Shown: positions 43,446 to 53,437, numbered from the stretch's first letter. The stretch is DNA of 64,000 nt from Agrococcus sp. Marseille-Q4369 (GCF_018308945.1 NZ_CP070501.1:1178001-1242000), one strand, 5' to 3'. The notes: generated by a model from the letters alone, not told the origin. Numbers and translations are program-made.

Positions 43446-44389
43446 TCGTCGGCTTCATCGACGGTCAGCGAGCCAAGGGCCGCGCGGTCGAGTCGATCTG
43501 CCAGGTCCTGCGTCAGCAGGGCGTGCGGGTCGCCGCGCGGACCTACCGGGCGTGGAAGCGCGCCGAGCCCAGCAGCCGAGACCTCGCCGACGCGGTCGTG
43601 ATCGACGCGCTCCTGGCGACCGTGGGCACGCCGGAGGGCATGTACGGGCGGCGGAAGATGACGGCGCATCTGCGCCGGCAAGGCCACGACGTGTCCCAGC
43701 GGCGCGTGGACCGGCTCATGCGGGATCTCGGCCTCAACGGCCGGGTCCGCGGACGCGGCGTGCGCACGACCGTCCCGGATCGGAACGCCGAGCGCGCGCC
43801 GGATCTGCTCGAGCGCGACTTCACCGCGCCGGCCCCCAACCAGCGCTGGGTGGCGGACTTCACCTACGTGCGCACCTGGGCCGGGTTCGTGTACGTGTCG
43901 TTCGTGATCGACTGCTTCTCGCGCGCGATCGTCGGCTGGCAGGCCGCGACCACGAAGACGACGCCGTTGGTGACCACCGCGCTGCGCATGGGCCTGTGGC
44001 GACGCGACCGGACCGGACGTGCGGCCGGCGACGGCTTGATCCATCACAGCGATGCCGGGTCCCAATTCACGTCCGTGAGCTTCGCCGAGACGCTCGCGCT
44101 CGAGGGCATCGCCGCCTCGATCGGGTCGATCGGCGACGCCTACGACAACGCGCTGGCCGAGTCGACGATCGGGCTGTTCAAGACCGAGGCGATCCGCGAC
44201 GACTCGCCGTTCCGGACCGGGCCGCTCAAGCAGCTCGAGGACGTCGAATGGGTCACCGCCGAATGGGTCGACTGGTACAACGCCAGACGCCTGCACTCGA
44301 CCCTCGGCGACGTCCCGCCCGAGGAGTTCGAGACCGCGTACTACGCTCACCTCGAAACGCCATCCCACCCGGTGCTGGCACCCGCATAG
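43412..44389 (+). CDS. IS3-family transposase OrfB (DDE integrase), made by -1 frameshift
   Basis: About 325 aa in the -1 frame relative to OrfA. Starts in phase just after GTTTTCTTC (43407-43415), the probable slip region, giving ...LIVGFIDGQRAKGRAVESIC. DDE residues: Asp in QRWVADFTYV, Asp in IHHSDAGSQF, Glu in NALAESTIGLF; C-terminus WYNARRLHSTLGDVPPEEFE. All appear intact. An independent start at GTG 43523 would lose the HTH-like region. Confidence 0.9.
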   Translation, partial: LRRGTRPPTPLIVGFIDGQRAKGRAVESICQVLRQQGVRVAARTYRAWKRAEPSSRDLADAVVIDALLATVGTPEGMYGRRKMTAHLRRQGHDVSQRRVDRLMRDLGLNGRVRGRGVRTTVPDRNAERAPDLLERDFTAPAPNQRWVADFTYVRTWAGFVYVSFVIDCFSRAIVGWQAATTKTTPLVTTALRMGLWRRDRTGRAAGDGLIHHSDAGSQFTSVSFAETLALEGIAASIGSIGDAYDNALAESTIGLFKTEAIRDDSPFRTGPLKQLEDVEWVTAEWVDWYNARRLHSTLGDVPPEEFETAYYAHLETPSHPVLAPA

Positions 44390-44594
44390 GAGCGGCAGAG
44401 AACCGGGGACGGTTCACCTACCGCGCCACCCCGAAAGCGCTCGAAACCGGCGAAGTCCTCGCCACCAACGACATCGACCCCGACCGCGCCTACTGGCGCA
44501 ACACGAGAAGAGCCCCCGGCCGATGGCCAGGGGCTCTCTCTTCGTGACCTATGTCGCGACTCAGGTGAGACCTATGTCACGACTCATCACACGG

Positions 44595-44666
44595 TGCCCC
44601 TGGAGGGACTCGAACCCCCAACCAGCTCCTTAGGACGGAGATGCTCTTCCATTGAGCTACAGAGGC
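44595..44666 (-). tRNA. tRNA-Arg, anticodon CCT
   Basis: 72 bases. Acceptor GCCTCTG/CAGGGGC, D-stem GCTC/GAGC, anticodon loop GTCCTAA (CCT, reads AGG), T-arm GGGGG-TTCGAGT-CCCTC, discriminator A; CCA not encoded. The first anticodon-stem pair (27-43) is a T-C mismatch. Its 3' end faces the island and is copied at 42470. Confidence 0.92.
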
Positions 44667-44699
44667 AGGCCCGACGAGTCTAGCGCCGGGCAGAACGCG

Positions 44700-44728
44700 G
44701 AGCGCCCGCCCCAGCGGGACGGGCGCTC
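44700..44728 (-). terminator. Terminator of the NlpC/P60 gene 1
   Basis: GAGCGCCCG and CGGGCGCTC arms (9 bp) with an inner CCC/GGG, just past the stop at 44742. Confidence 0.75.
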
Positions 44729-44741
44729 AACGAGTCGACGA

Positions 44742-45524
44742 TCAGGTGATGTCGATGAACACCGGGGCCGAGCCGCCGATGTTGACGCCCGCGACCACCG
44801 TGTTGTAGCCGGACCAGCCGCCGTGCACCGCACGGCCGCCACCGATGTAGATGGCGATGTGCGCGCGACCGGTGCCGCCGTTCGAGTAGTAGATGACATC
44901 GCCGGGCGAAGCCTGCGACATCGGGATGGTCGGACCGAGGTTGAAGAGCGACTGCATGCCCGAGTACGGGAGACCGGCGGCAGCGATCGAGCGACGCACG
45001 AGCTGCACGCAGTCCTGCGACACCCCGACCTGCGCGAGCGCCGCGTTGGCGATCGCGCTGCCGGTCGCGCCCGCCGGCGCTGCAGCGGCAGGTGCCGGCG
45101 CCGACGAACCGCCCGCGGTGCCCGAATTCGTCGTGGCGCGCTCCTGGCGCTCCGCGGTCGCACGCTCCTCCGCCGCCGCTGCCTGCTCGCGACGCTCGGC
45201 CTCTGCAGCCGCCTCGAGCTCTGCTCGGATCTCCTGCAGCTCTGCCGCAGTCGTGGCGGACACCTCGAGCCGCGAGCCGCTCAGCTCGCTCTCGCCGGCC
45301 GTCACGATGCCCGAGACCGACTGCGCATCCTGGGCGACGAACGCCGAGTAGGACTGACCGGTCTCGCTGTCGCTGCTGGACGCGAAGGCCGGGAGTGCGA
45401 GCGGGGTGGCCAGGGCGGCCGCCACGGCGATCACGCCGACGCGTCGCGCGTTCCGGACCACGGCAGCGCGATCGATGCGCTTCTTGCCGGGCTGGTCGGT
45501 CGACATCTCGGTAGGACTCGTCAC
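44742..45524 (-). CDS. Secreted NlpC/P60-like cell-wall hydrolase, copy 1
   Basis: 260 aa from GTG 45524 (GGAG nine bases upstream; TTG 45539 is alternative). Signal helix about 26-47 (VIAVAAALATPLALPAFA). A coiled coil (ELQEIRAELEAAAEAERREQ) links to a C-terminal NlpC-like domain: Cys in VSQDCVQLVRRS, GDVIYYSNGG, His in RAHIAIYIGGGRAVHGG. The usual D-C-S-G is D-C-V-Q, which is atypical but keeps the cysteine. Promoter region holds the direct repeat at 45585. Confidence 0.88.
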   Translation of the reverse strand: MTSPTEMSTDQPGKKRIDRAAVVRNARRVGVIAVAAALATPLALPAFASSSDSETGQSYSAFVAQDAQSVSGIVTAGESELSGSRLEVSATTAAELQEIRAELEAAAEAERREQAAAAEERATAERQERATTNSGTAGGSSAPAPAAAAPAGATGSAIANAALAQVGVSQDCVQLVRRSIAAAGLPYSGMQSLFNLGPTIPMSQASPGDVIYYSNGGTGRAHIAIYIGGGRAVHGGWSGYNTVVAGVNIGGSAPVFIDIT

Positions 45525-45584
45525 AGGCTGATACTCCAAAACTTCCGTGAGAACGATGCGCCGCCGGGCGGCACTTCGGGCAAC

Positions 45585-45600
45585 GTTACCAAACCGTTAC
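45585..45600. promoter_or_regulatory. MtrA-like direct repeat upstream of NlpC/P60 gene 1
   Basis: GTTAC (45585-45589) N6 GTTAC (45596-45600), 11-bp period. On the gene's strand it reads GTAAC-N6-GTAAC, 61 bases before the start codon. Confidence 0.55.
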
Positions 45601-45639
45601 CTCTTTGTCACCCTCTGCAGAGCAACTCGTGAGAGCGGC

Positions 45640-46482
45640 TCAGAACCGCCGCACCTGCGGAGTCCCGAACGCGGCGACCATCGCCGAGTAGCTCGAGTAC
45701 TTCACAGGCTTGCCGCTCGTGGCCGCGTGGATGATCTGATTGCCGCCGACGTAGATGGCCACGTGGCCGCTCCACACCAGCAGGTCGCCGGCCGCGACGG
45801 CCGACGCCGACACCGGCGAGCCGTAGCCCGCCTGCGCGTTCGAGGAGTGGGGCAGGTAGTGGCCGGCCTGGCCGTAGACCCACTTCGTGAAGCCCGAGCA
45901 GTCGAAGCCCGTCGCGGGGCTCGAGCCGCCCCAGACGTAGGGCACGCCGAGCTGCGACTGAGCGATGCCGACGATCGAGCCGTTGGCAGGCGGCGCGTTG
46001 ACCGGCAGAGCGGCCGCAGCGGTCGTCGCCGTCGATGCCGTGCCGGCGGCGGCAGCGGTGGTCGCCGCCGATGCCGTGCCAGCGGCGGCAGCCGTGGCGG
46101 CGAGTTCCGCGCGCGCCTCGGCGAGCTCGGCCTGGCGGGCCTCCTCCGCCTCGCGCGCCGCAGTGCGGATCTCCTCGAGCTCGGCAGCGGTCGTGCCCGA
46201 GATGCCGTCGCGGGCGACGAGCTCGACCCTCGCGTCCTCGGAGACCGACACGCTCTGCGAGTTCTCCGCGACGATGCTCGCGAGCTCGGCTTGACTGTAC
46301 GACTCCGACTGCGGCGCGAATGCGGCGGCGGGGAGCGAGAGCGCTCCCACGAGGCCCGCAGCGACGCAGACGACGCCGAAGCTCTTCGCGCCCTTGCGGA
46401 GCGAGCTCGTCATCGCCGACGCGGGCGCTCCACGCTCGGCCATCGGTGAGACGGCGATGGCCGTCGTCGAGTGCTGTCCCAT
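45640..46482 (-). CDS. Secreted NlpC/P60 endopeptidase, copy 2
   Basis: 280 aa. Signal helix about 36-55. A coiled coil (ELEEIRTAAREAEEARQAEL) and an Ala/Thr-rich linker with a tandem AAAGTAS-ATTA duplication (about 138-166) precede a standard NlpC/P60 domain: VPYVWGGSSPATGFDCSGFT (Cys), GDLLVWSGHVAIYVGGNQII with His, completing the triad. It cleaves gamma-D-Glu-meso-DAP-type or analogous stem bonds. ATG 46482 follows GGGGGAAC. Confidence 0.93.
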   Translation of the reverse strand: MGQHSTTAIAVSPMAERGAPASAMTSSLRKGAKSFGVVCVAAGLVGALSLPAAAFAPQSESYSQAELASIVAENSQSVSVSEDARVELVARDGISGTTAAELEEIRTAAREAEEARQAELAEARAELAATAAAAGTASAATTAAAAGTASTATTAAAALPVNAPPANGSIVGIAQSQLGVPYVWGGSSPATGFDCSGFTKWVYGQAGHYLPHSSNAQAGYGSPVSASAVAAGDLLVWSGHVAIYVGGNQIIHAATSGKPVKYSSYSAMVAAFGTPQVRRF

Positions 46483-46556
46483 GCGTTCGTGTTCCCCCAA
46501 GCGGTGCAGTTCCCGCACCGCGAGGTGCAGGGCTGACCGTGCGAGAGTACCCGAGC

Positions 46557-46572
46557 GTTACCGAATCGTCAC
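46557..46572. promoter_or_regulatory. MtrA-like direct repeat upstream of NlpC/P60 gene 2
   Basis: GTTAC (46557-46561) N6 GTCAC (46568-46572), 11-bp period, 75 bases before the ATG. A possible -10, TACTCT, follows on the minus strand. Confidence 0.5.
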
Positions 46573-46636
46573 AATCGTCCACGGGCGACCGGCGAGCCTC
46601 TGAGCGGCCCGGACGAAGGCTGGAAGCGAGGAGTCC

Positions 46637-48500
<1,864 letters not shown>

Positions 48501-48511
48501 CCGCCGGCGCG

Positions 48512-49228
48512 CTACTCCTCTTCGTCGTCGGCGACGTCGTCGGCGTGGTCGCCGTGCCCGTCGCCGTCGTCGTCGACGTCCTCGAAGTCGTCGTCGAAGT
48601 CGTCGTCGAGGTCTGACTCCAGATCCGACTCGAGCTCCTCATCGTCGCCCTCCTCGGCGGCGGCCTCCTTGGCCGCGAGGTAGTCGGCGAGCCGCTCCGA
48701 CCACGGCACCCACGCGGGCGCGAGCAGCGAGCCCTCGCTCGGCAGCAGCGCGACCTCGAGCACCGTCGGGCCGCCCTCGATGCCGCGCGAGAGCAGCACG
48801 GTCCACGACCAGTCGGGGTAGCCGGGCAGCTTCGATGCGTGCCGGATCGCGACGACGTGGTCGCCCTCCGCGAGCGCGTCCTCCACCTCGCCGACCGCGC
48901 CCTTGGGCGCGACCTCGTCGAGCGCCGAGAGCGCGAGCTCGAGCTCGAGCTCCTCCATCGACGGCACCGTCGGGACGGGCACGACGGCGGGCTGCTCGGG
49001 CGCCGGCTCGGCGGTCTCGTCGGCCGCTTCCGCGGGCTCGTCGGTCGACGCCTCGTCGGCGGTCGTCGGCTCGTCGACGTCAGCGGCGCTCGTCGGCTCC
49101 GGGATCTCGGGGGCCTCCGTCGCCTCCGGCGCGTCGGCAGCCGGAGCCGAGCCGTCGTAGACGGGCACGATGTCGAGGGCGGTGCCGTCGACGCTCGCGC
49201 TCTCCGCGGGCTCAGGCGTCGAGGTCAT
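48512..49228 (-). CDS. DUF3027 protein with acidic tails
   Basis: 238 aa. The core HASKLPGYPDWSWTVLLSRG, then LLPSEGSLLAPAWVPWSERL (about 130-185), is DUF3027, an actinobacteria-specific domain of unknown role. The N-terminal ~95 residues are Ala/Glu/Pro/Thr low complexity and the last ~45 residues are Asp/Glu-rich. Its start overlaps the CSD gene by 17 bases. Converges on serC with an 11-base gap. Confidence 0.85.
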   Translation of the reverse strand: MTSTPEPAESASVDGTALDIVPVYDGSAPAADAPEATEAPEIPEPTSAADVDEPTTADEASTDEPAEAADETAEPAPEQPAVVPVPTVPSMEELELELALSALDEVAPKGAVGEVEDALAEGDHVVAIRHASKLPGYPDWSWTVLLSRGIEGGPTVLEVALLPSEGSLLAPAWVPWSERLADYLAAKEAAAEEGDDEELESDLESDLDDDFDDDFEDVDDDGDGHGDHADDVADDEEE

Positions 49229-49586
49229 CAGCGACCCTCCGGAGCATCTGCGCGACGGTCGAGCCGTGCGCGGCGCTCGGGTAGCGGCCGCGCCGCAGGT
49301 CGTTGCCGATCGTGTCGAGCAGCCGCACGAGGTCCTCGACGATGATCGCCATGTCCTCGGTGTCGCGACGCGCCGCCTTGACGGCCGTGCTGCCGAGCAC
49401 GCGCAGCGAGAGCGCCTGCGGGCCGCGCCGGCCCTCGGCGATGCCGTACTCGACCTTGGAGCCCGGCTTCACCTGCACGCCCTCCGGCACCGCCGACGCG
49501 TGCAGGAACACCTCGACGCCGTCGTCGCCGGCGATGAAGCCGAAGCCCTTGGCCTCGTCGAAGAACTTCACCCTGCCCGTCGGCAT
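49212..49586 (-). CDS. Cold-shock-domain protein with C-terminal extension
   Basis: 124 aa. CSD MPTGRVKFFDEAKGFGFIAG with RNP1-like KGFGFI and RNP2-like VFLHASAV; then an ~55-residue extension (DMAIIVEDLVRLLDTIGNDL) specific to actinobacterial versions encoded beside DUF3027. Binds single-stranded nucleic acid. Overlapping genes suggest coupled translation. Confidence 0.92.
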   Translation of the reverse strand: MPTGRVKFFDEAKGFGFIAGDDGVEVFLHASAVPEGVQVKPGSKVEYGIAEGRRGPQALSLRVLGSTAVKAARRDTEDMAIIVEDLVRLLDTIGNDLRRGRYPSAAHGSTVAQMLRRVADDLDA

Positions 49587-49685
49587 GGCACCCTCCCGCT
49601 CAGGATCGAGGTGCGGCACCCCGCCGCACGGCACCCAGCGTAGTGGGCGTGCCGGGGCGGCCTCCCACGGCGGTATCCTGGTGGG

Positions 49686-50000
49686 ATGCCGAAGGCGAGC
49701 AGCAACCCGACGCAGCGCCCCCGCAAGAAGGCGCCGCAGCAGCAGGCGCCGGTCGCGCGGTCGCCGCGCGACGCGGTCGAGCGCGTGCTGGCCTTCCTGG
49801 TCGTCGCGCTCGCCGCGATCGCGGTGCTCGGCTTCGCGGGCGCCATGCTGCACGTCGCGTTCCGCGACAGCGTCGAGCTCTTCGCGGGCATCGCCTGGCA
49901 GTACGCCTACTGGCTCCCGCTCATCGCGCTCCCCCTCGCCATCGTCTGCCTCGTGGTGCTCGTCATCGTGAGCGCGGCGGGCAAGTCCCGCAGGCGCTGA
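49686..50000 (+). CDS. Small two-helix membrane protein upstream of helicase pair
   Basis: 104 aa. Basic N-terminus, helices about 32-56 and 72-97, basic tail GKSRRR. ATG 49686 is 6 bases after TATCCT, so leaderless. TGA and the next ATG overlap (TGATG). Function unknown. Confidence 0.75.
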   Translation: MPKASSNPTQRPRKKAPQQQAPVARSPRDAVERVLAFLVVALAAIAVLGFAGAMLHVAFRDSVELFAGIAWQYAYWLPLIALPLAIVCLVVLVIVSAAGKSRRR

Positions 50001-51661
50001 TGGACGTCGTCGCGCTCGCGGCCCGCATCCAGGCGATGCCCGATGACGCGCTCGACCTGCTCGTCACCGAGCGGCAGGCACCCCCGCAGCTCGCCTCGAC
50101 GTTCGACCTCGCCGAGCACCTGCTGACGGATGCGTCGATCGCGCTAGCGCTCCGGTGGCGGTCGGGCGCAGAGCTCGCCGGGCTCGCGGCGGGCACGTCG
50201 TCGCCGAGGCTCGACGCCCTGCTGCTCGGCGTCGACGGCGTCGCGCTGCCGCCAGTCACCGCGCTCGCAGCCGAGGCGCTCGACGGTCTCGCCGCGAGCG
50301 CCGCAGCGGACGCGGCGCCCATCGACGCGGCACCCACCGACTCCCCCACCGCGCCGCAGCTCGCGATCGATGAGGCGATCAAGATCGCCGAGCTCGTGCA
50401 CCGCATCGCCGACCACCCGATCACGCTCCGCTCGCGCGCGCAGCTGCCGGCGGCCGTCGTGCGCGACCTCGCCGCGTCGATCGACGCGGAGCCGGGGCAG
50501 CTCGACGAGCGGCTCGAGCTCGCGAGCGCCGCGGGGCTCGTCGACAAGCACGACGGCCGGCTCCGCGCGACTGTCGACGCCGACGCGTGGCTCGCCTCGC
50601 CCGTGCCCGACCGCTGGCTCCGGGTCGCGACCGCCTGGCTCGAGGCGACCGACGACCTCTCGGCCGTCGCGACCGGCGACTTCCCGCTCGCCGACGACGC
50701 CGTGCGGGCCGTCCGCGAGCGCCAGGCGCGACAGGCGCGCCGGCTCGGGCTCGTCGACGGCAGGAACCCGACCACGCTCGCCGCCGCGCTCGCCCACGAC
50801 CCGGGTGCCGCGCGCGAGACGCTCGCCGCCCACGTGCCGCCCGCCACCGCATCCGTCTACCTGCAGCCCGACCTCTCGGCCGTCGCCCCCGGGCCGCTCC
50901 GCGCCGCCGTCGACGCGCGCCTGCGCGGCATCGCCCGCATCGAGCGCGCCGGCATCGCCTCGCAGTGGCGCATCACGGCGCAGAGCGTCGCCGCGGGGCT
51001 CGCGAGCGGCGAGAGCGCCGATGGGGTGCTCGAATTCCTCGCGGGCATCTCGCTCACCGGCGTGCCGCAACCGGTCGCCTACCTCGTGCGCGACACCGCC
51101 GCGCGCTTCGGCAGCCTGCGCGTGCGCTCCGTCGACCCGACCGCCGAGGGCGGCGCCCGCGCGCAGGTGCGCAGCGACGACGAGCAGCTCATCCGCACGA
51201 TCGCCGTCGATCGCGCGCTCGTCACCGCGGGGCCCGTGCAGACCGGCCCGCACCGCCTGACCTTCAGGCTGAGCGCCGAGGAGGTGCTCGAGGCGCTGCT
51301 CGAGGAGCGCTACCCCGCGGTGCTCGAGGACGAGGAGGGCGAGCTCGTGCTGCGCCGCCCCGAGCGCGCGCCGCGCCGGGAGCGCGAGCGGCATCGGCTC
51401 GTCGCGCGCTTGCGCGACGCGGGCTTCGAGGTCGGCGAGCAGGAGCGCGCGTGGCTCGAGCGGCAGCTGCAGTCGGCGGTGCGCGAGCGCATGCCCGTGC
51501 GGCTCACGGTGACGACGTCGAGCGAGCCGGTCGACGTCGAGCTCGTGCCGCTCGCGGTCGCGAACGGCAGGCTGCGCGCGCGGGACGCGAACCGCGACGT
51601 CGAGCGCACCCTCCCGCTCAGCGCGATCACGAAGGTCGCGGGGCTCGGCGTCGCGAACTGA
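50000..51661 (+). CDS. Helicase-associated (XPB partner) protein
   Basis: 553 aa. Not a helicase itself: no P-loop. Contains winged-helix-like segments (LDERLELASAAGLVDKHDGR), a middle SVYLQPDLSAVAPGPLRAAV block and a C-terminal helicase-C-like region (LVARLRDAGFEVGEQERAWL; ERMPVRLTVTTSSEPVDVEL). Actinobacteria encode this protein just upstream of the XPB-type helicase, as here (72 bases apart). A role as accessory subunit in DNA repair is inferred. Confidence 0.85.
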   Translation: MDVVALAARIQAMPDDALDLLVTERQAPPQLASTFDLAEHLLTDASIALALRWRSGAELAGLAAGTSSPRLDALLLGVDGVALPPVTALAAEALDGLAASAAADAAPIDAAPTDSPTAPQLAIDEAIKIAELVHRIADHPITLRSRAQLPAAVVRDLAASIDAEPGQLDERLELASAAGLVDKHDGRLRATVDADAWLASPVPDRWLRVATAWLEATDDLSAVATGDFPLADDAVRAVRERQARQARRLGLVDGRNPTTLAAALAHDPGAARETLAAHVPPATASVYLQPDLSAVAPGPLRAAVDARLRGIARIERAGIASQWRITAQSVAAGLASGESADGVLEFLAGISLTGVPQPVAYLVRDTAARFGSLRVRSVDPTAEGGARAQVRSDDEQLIRTIAVDRALVTAGPVQTGPHRLTFRLSAEEVLEALLEERYPAVLEDEEGELVLRRPERAPRRERERHRLVARLRDAGFEVGEQERAWLERQLQSAVRERMPVRLTVTTSSEPVDVELVPLAVANGRLRARDANRDVERTLPLSAITKVAGLGVAN

Positions 51662-51733
51662 CGCGCCATCGGGCCGGAACGCCGTCGGCGAACGCTGGGG
51701 CTGTACCCCTGCCGGGCAGTAGGCTGGAACGCT

Positions 51734-53383
51734 ATGACGCTCGGCCCCCTCATCGTCCAGTCCGACCGGACCGTGCTGCTCGAGGTCGCGCACCCCGACG
51801 CGGCCGCGGCGCGGCAGGCGCTGCAGGTGTTCGCCGAGCTCGAGCGCGCTCCCGAGCACATCCACACCTACCGCGTGACGCGGCTCGGCCTGTGGAACGC
51901 GCGCGCCGCCGGCCACACCGCCGACGAGATCATCGGCACCCTCGACCGCTACGCGAAGTTCCCCGTCCCCGCCGGCGTCGCGCAGGACATCCGCGAGACG
52001 ATCGGTCGCTACGGCCGGCTCGTGATCGAGCGCGACGACGAGGGGCTCGTGCTCCGCAGCCAGGACCGCCCCGTGCTCGAGGAGGTGCGGCGCTCGAAGA
52101 AGATCGCGCCGCTGCTCGGCGGCCCCGCCGACGGCGGCATCCGCGTCGTCGACTGGGCGCGCGGCGAGCTCAAGCAGGAGCTCGTCAAGCTCGGCTGGCC
52201 CGCCGAGGACCTCGCGGGCTACACGCCCGGCACCCCGCTCGACATCGAGCTCGTCGAAGACGGCTGGACCCTGCGGCCGTACCAGGCGGACGCGGTGACG
52301 CACTTCGCCGACGCCGGCTCGGGCGTCGTCGTGCTCCCGTGCGGCGCCGGCAAGACGATCGTCGGCGCGGCGGCGATGGCCGCGACCGACACCACGACCC
52401 TCATCCTGGTCACGAACACCGTGTCGGCGAGGCAGTGGCGAGCCGAGCTGCTCGCCCGCACGAGCCTCACCGAGGACGAGATCGGCGAGTACTCCGGAGC
52501 GTCGAAGGAGATCAAGCCGGTCACGATCGCGACGTACCAGATCCTCACCGTCAAGCGCGGCGGCGAGTACGCCCACCTCGGCGTGCTCGACGCGCTCGAC
52601 TGGGGCCTCATCGTCTACGACGAGGTGCACCTGCTGCCCGCGCCGGTCTTCAAGCTCACCGCCGACCTGCAGGCGCGGCGCCGGCTCGGCCTCACCGCGA
52701 CGCTCGTGCGCGAGGACGGCCGCGAGTCGGACGTCTTCAGCCTCATCGGGCCCAAGCGCTTCGACGCCCCGTGGAAGGAGATCGAGGCGCAGGGCTTCAT
52801 CGCGCCCGCCGAGTGCTTCGAGGTGCGCATCGACCTCGACGAGGACGAGCGGCTCGAGTACGCCGCCTCCGGCGATCGCGACCGCTACCGCATCGCCGCC
52901 TCGAGCCCGCGCAAGATCGACACCGTCCGCCGCGTGCTCGCGCAGCACCCCGACGAGCCAACGCTCGTCATCGGGCAGTACCTCGACCAGCTCCACGAGC
53001 TCGCCGCCGCGCTCGACGCGCCGCTCATCACGGGCGAGACGCCCGTCTCGGAGCGCGAGGAGCTCTTCCAGGCCTTCCGCACCGGGCAGGAGCGCGTGCT
53101 CGTGGTCTCGAAGGTCGCGAACTTCTCCGTCGACCTGCCCGACGCATCCCTCGCCGTGCAGGTGTCGGGCTCGTTCGGCTCGCGCCAGGAGGAGGCGCAG
53201 CGGCTCGGCCGGCTGCTGCGGCCGAAGGGCGGCCGCACGGCGAGCTTCTACACGATCGTCGCGCGCGACACCGTCGACCAGGAGTTCGCGCTCGGCCGCC
53301 AGCGCTTCCTCGCCGAGCAGGGCTACGCCTACACGATCCTCGACGAGCACGAGCTCGGTCTCGCCGATCGCGCCGCGGTGTGA
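51734..53383 (+). CDS. XPB/ERCC3-type DNA repair helicase
   Basis: 549 aa. SF2 helicase: Walker A VVLPCGAGKTIVGAAAM (about 197-213), DEVH box in LIVYDEVHLLPAP (about 296), GLTATLVREDG (motif III/RED), and motif VI EEAQRLGRLLRPKGG (about 486-500). N-terminal helicase domain (LQVFAELERAPEHIHTYRVT) is present. 3'-5' DNA unwinding. ATG 51734 lies 8 bases after TAGGCT. Confidence 0.95.
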   Translation: MTLGPLIVQSDRTVLLEVAHPDAAAARQALQVFAELERAPEHIHTYRVTRLGLWNARAAGHTADEIIGTLDRYAKFPVPAGVAQDIRETIGRYGRLVIERDDEGLVLRSQDRPVLEEVRRSKKIAPLLGGPADGGIRVVDWARGELKQELVKLGWPAEDLAGYTPGTPLDIELVEDGWTLRPYQADAVTHFADAGSGVVVLPCGAGKTIVGAAAMAATDTTTLILVTNTVSARQWRAELLARTSLTEDEIGEYSGASKEIKPVTIATYQILTVKRGGEYAHLGVLDALDWGLIVYDEVHLLPAPVFKLTADLQARRRLGLTATLVREDGRESDVFSLIGPKRFDAPWKEIEAQGFIAPAECFEVRIDLDEDERLEYAASGDRDRYRIAASSPRKIDTVRRVLAQHPDEPTLVIGQYLDQLHELAAALDAPLITGETPVSEREELFQAFRTGQERVLVVSKVANFSVDLPDASLAVQVSGSFGSRQEEAQRLGRLLRPKGGRTASFYTIVARDTVDQEFALGRQRFLAEQGYAYTILDEHELGLADRAAV

Positions 53384-53437
53384 GCGCGTTCCGGTGACTC
53401 CCAGACTCTTCTCAGGCAATCACCAGAGACTGTCCGC

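Larger units (their letters stand above)
43077..44416 (+). mobile_element. IS3-family insertion sequence, apparently intact
   Basis: 1340 bp bounded by TGAACCGTCCCCGGTT inverted repeats (43077-43092 and complement 44401-44416) and a 3-bp target duplication CCT (43074-43076, 44417-44419). Contains orfA and orfB in overlapping frames. Confidence 0.93.
42495..44582. mobile_element. IS481-family remnant, internally deleted and interrupted by an IS3 element
   Basis: Ends carry the inverted repeat TCGTGACATAGGTCTCAC (42495-42512; complement at 44565-44582) plus a sub-terminal GAGTCGCGACATMGGTCAC repeat. Inside, the transposase N-terminus (42558-43036) is joined out of frame at CTCAACTGG to its own C-terminal tail (HRANNRATPGDT), then broken by IS3 at 43077; the tail resumes after 44416 as YRATPKALETGEVLATNDID. 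The DDE core is missing. Confidence 0.8.

Noticed and set aside
43497-43863. Antisense ORFs inside the IS3 element
   Set aside because: Mirror frames of the transposase without domain resemblance.
42470-44606. 16-bp repeat as a target-site duplication of IS481
   Set aside because: Too long for this family and not immediately next to the inverted repeats on both sides; the tRNA 3' end explains it better.
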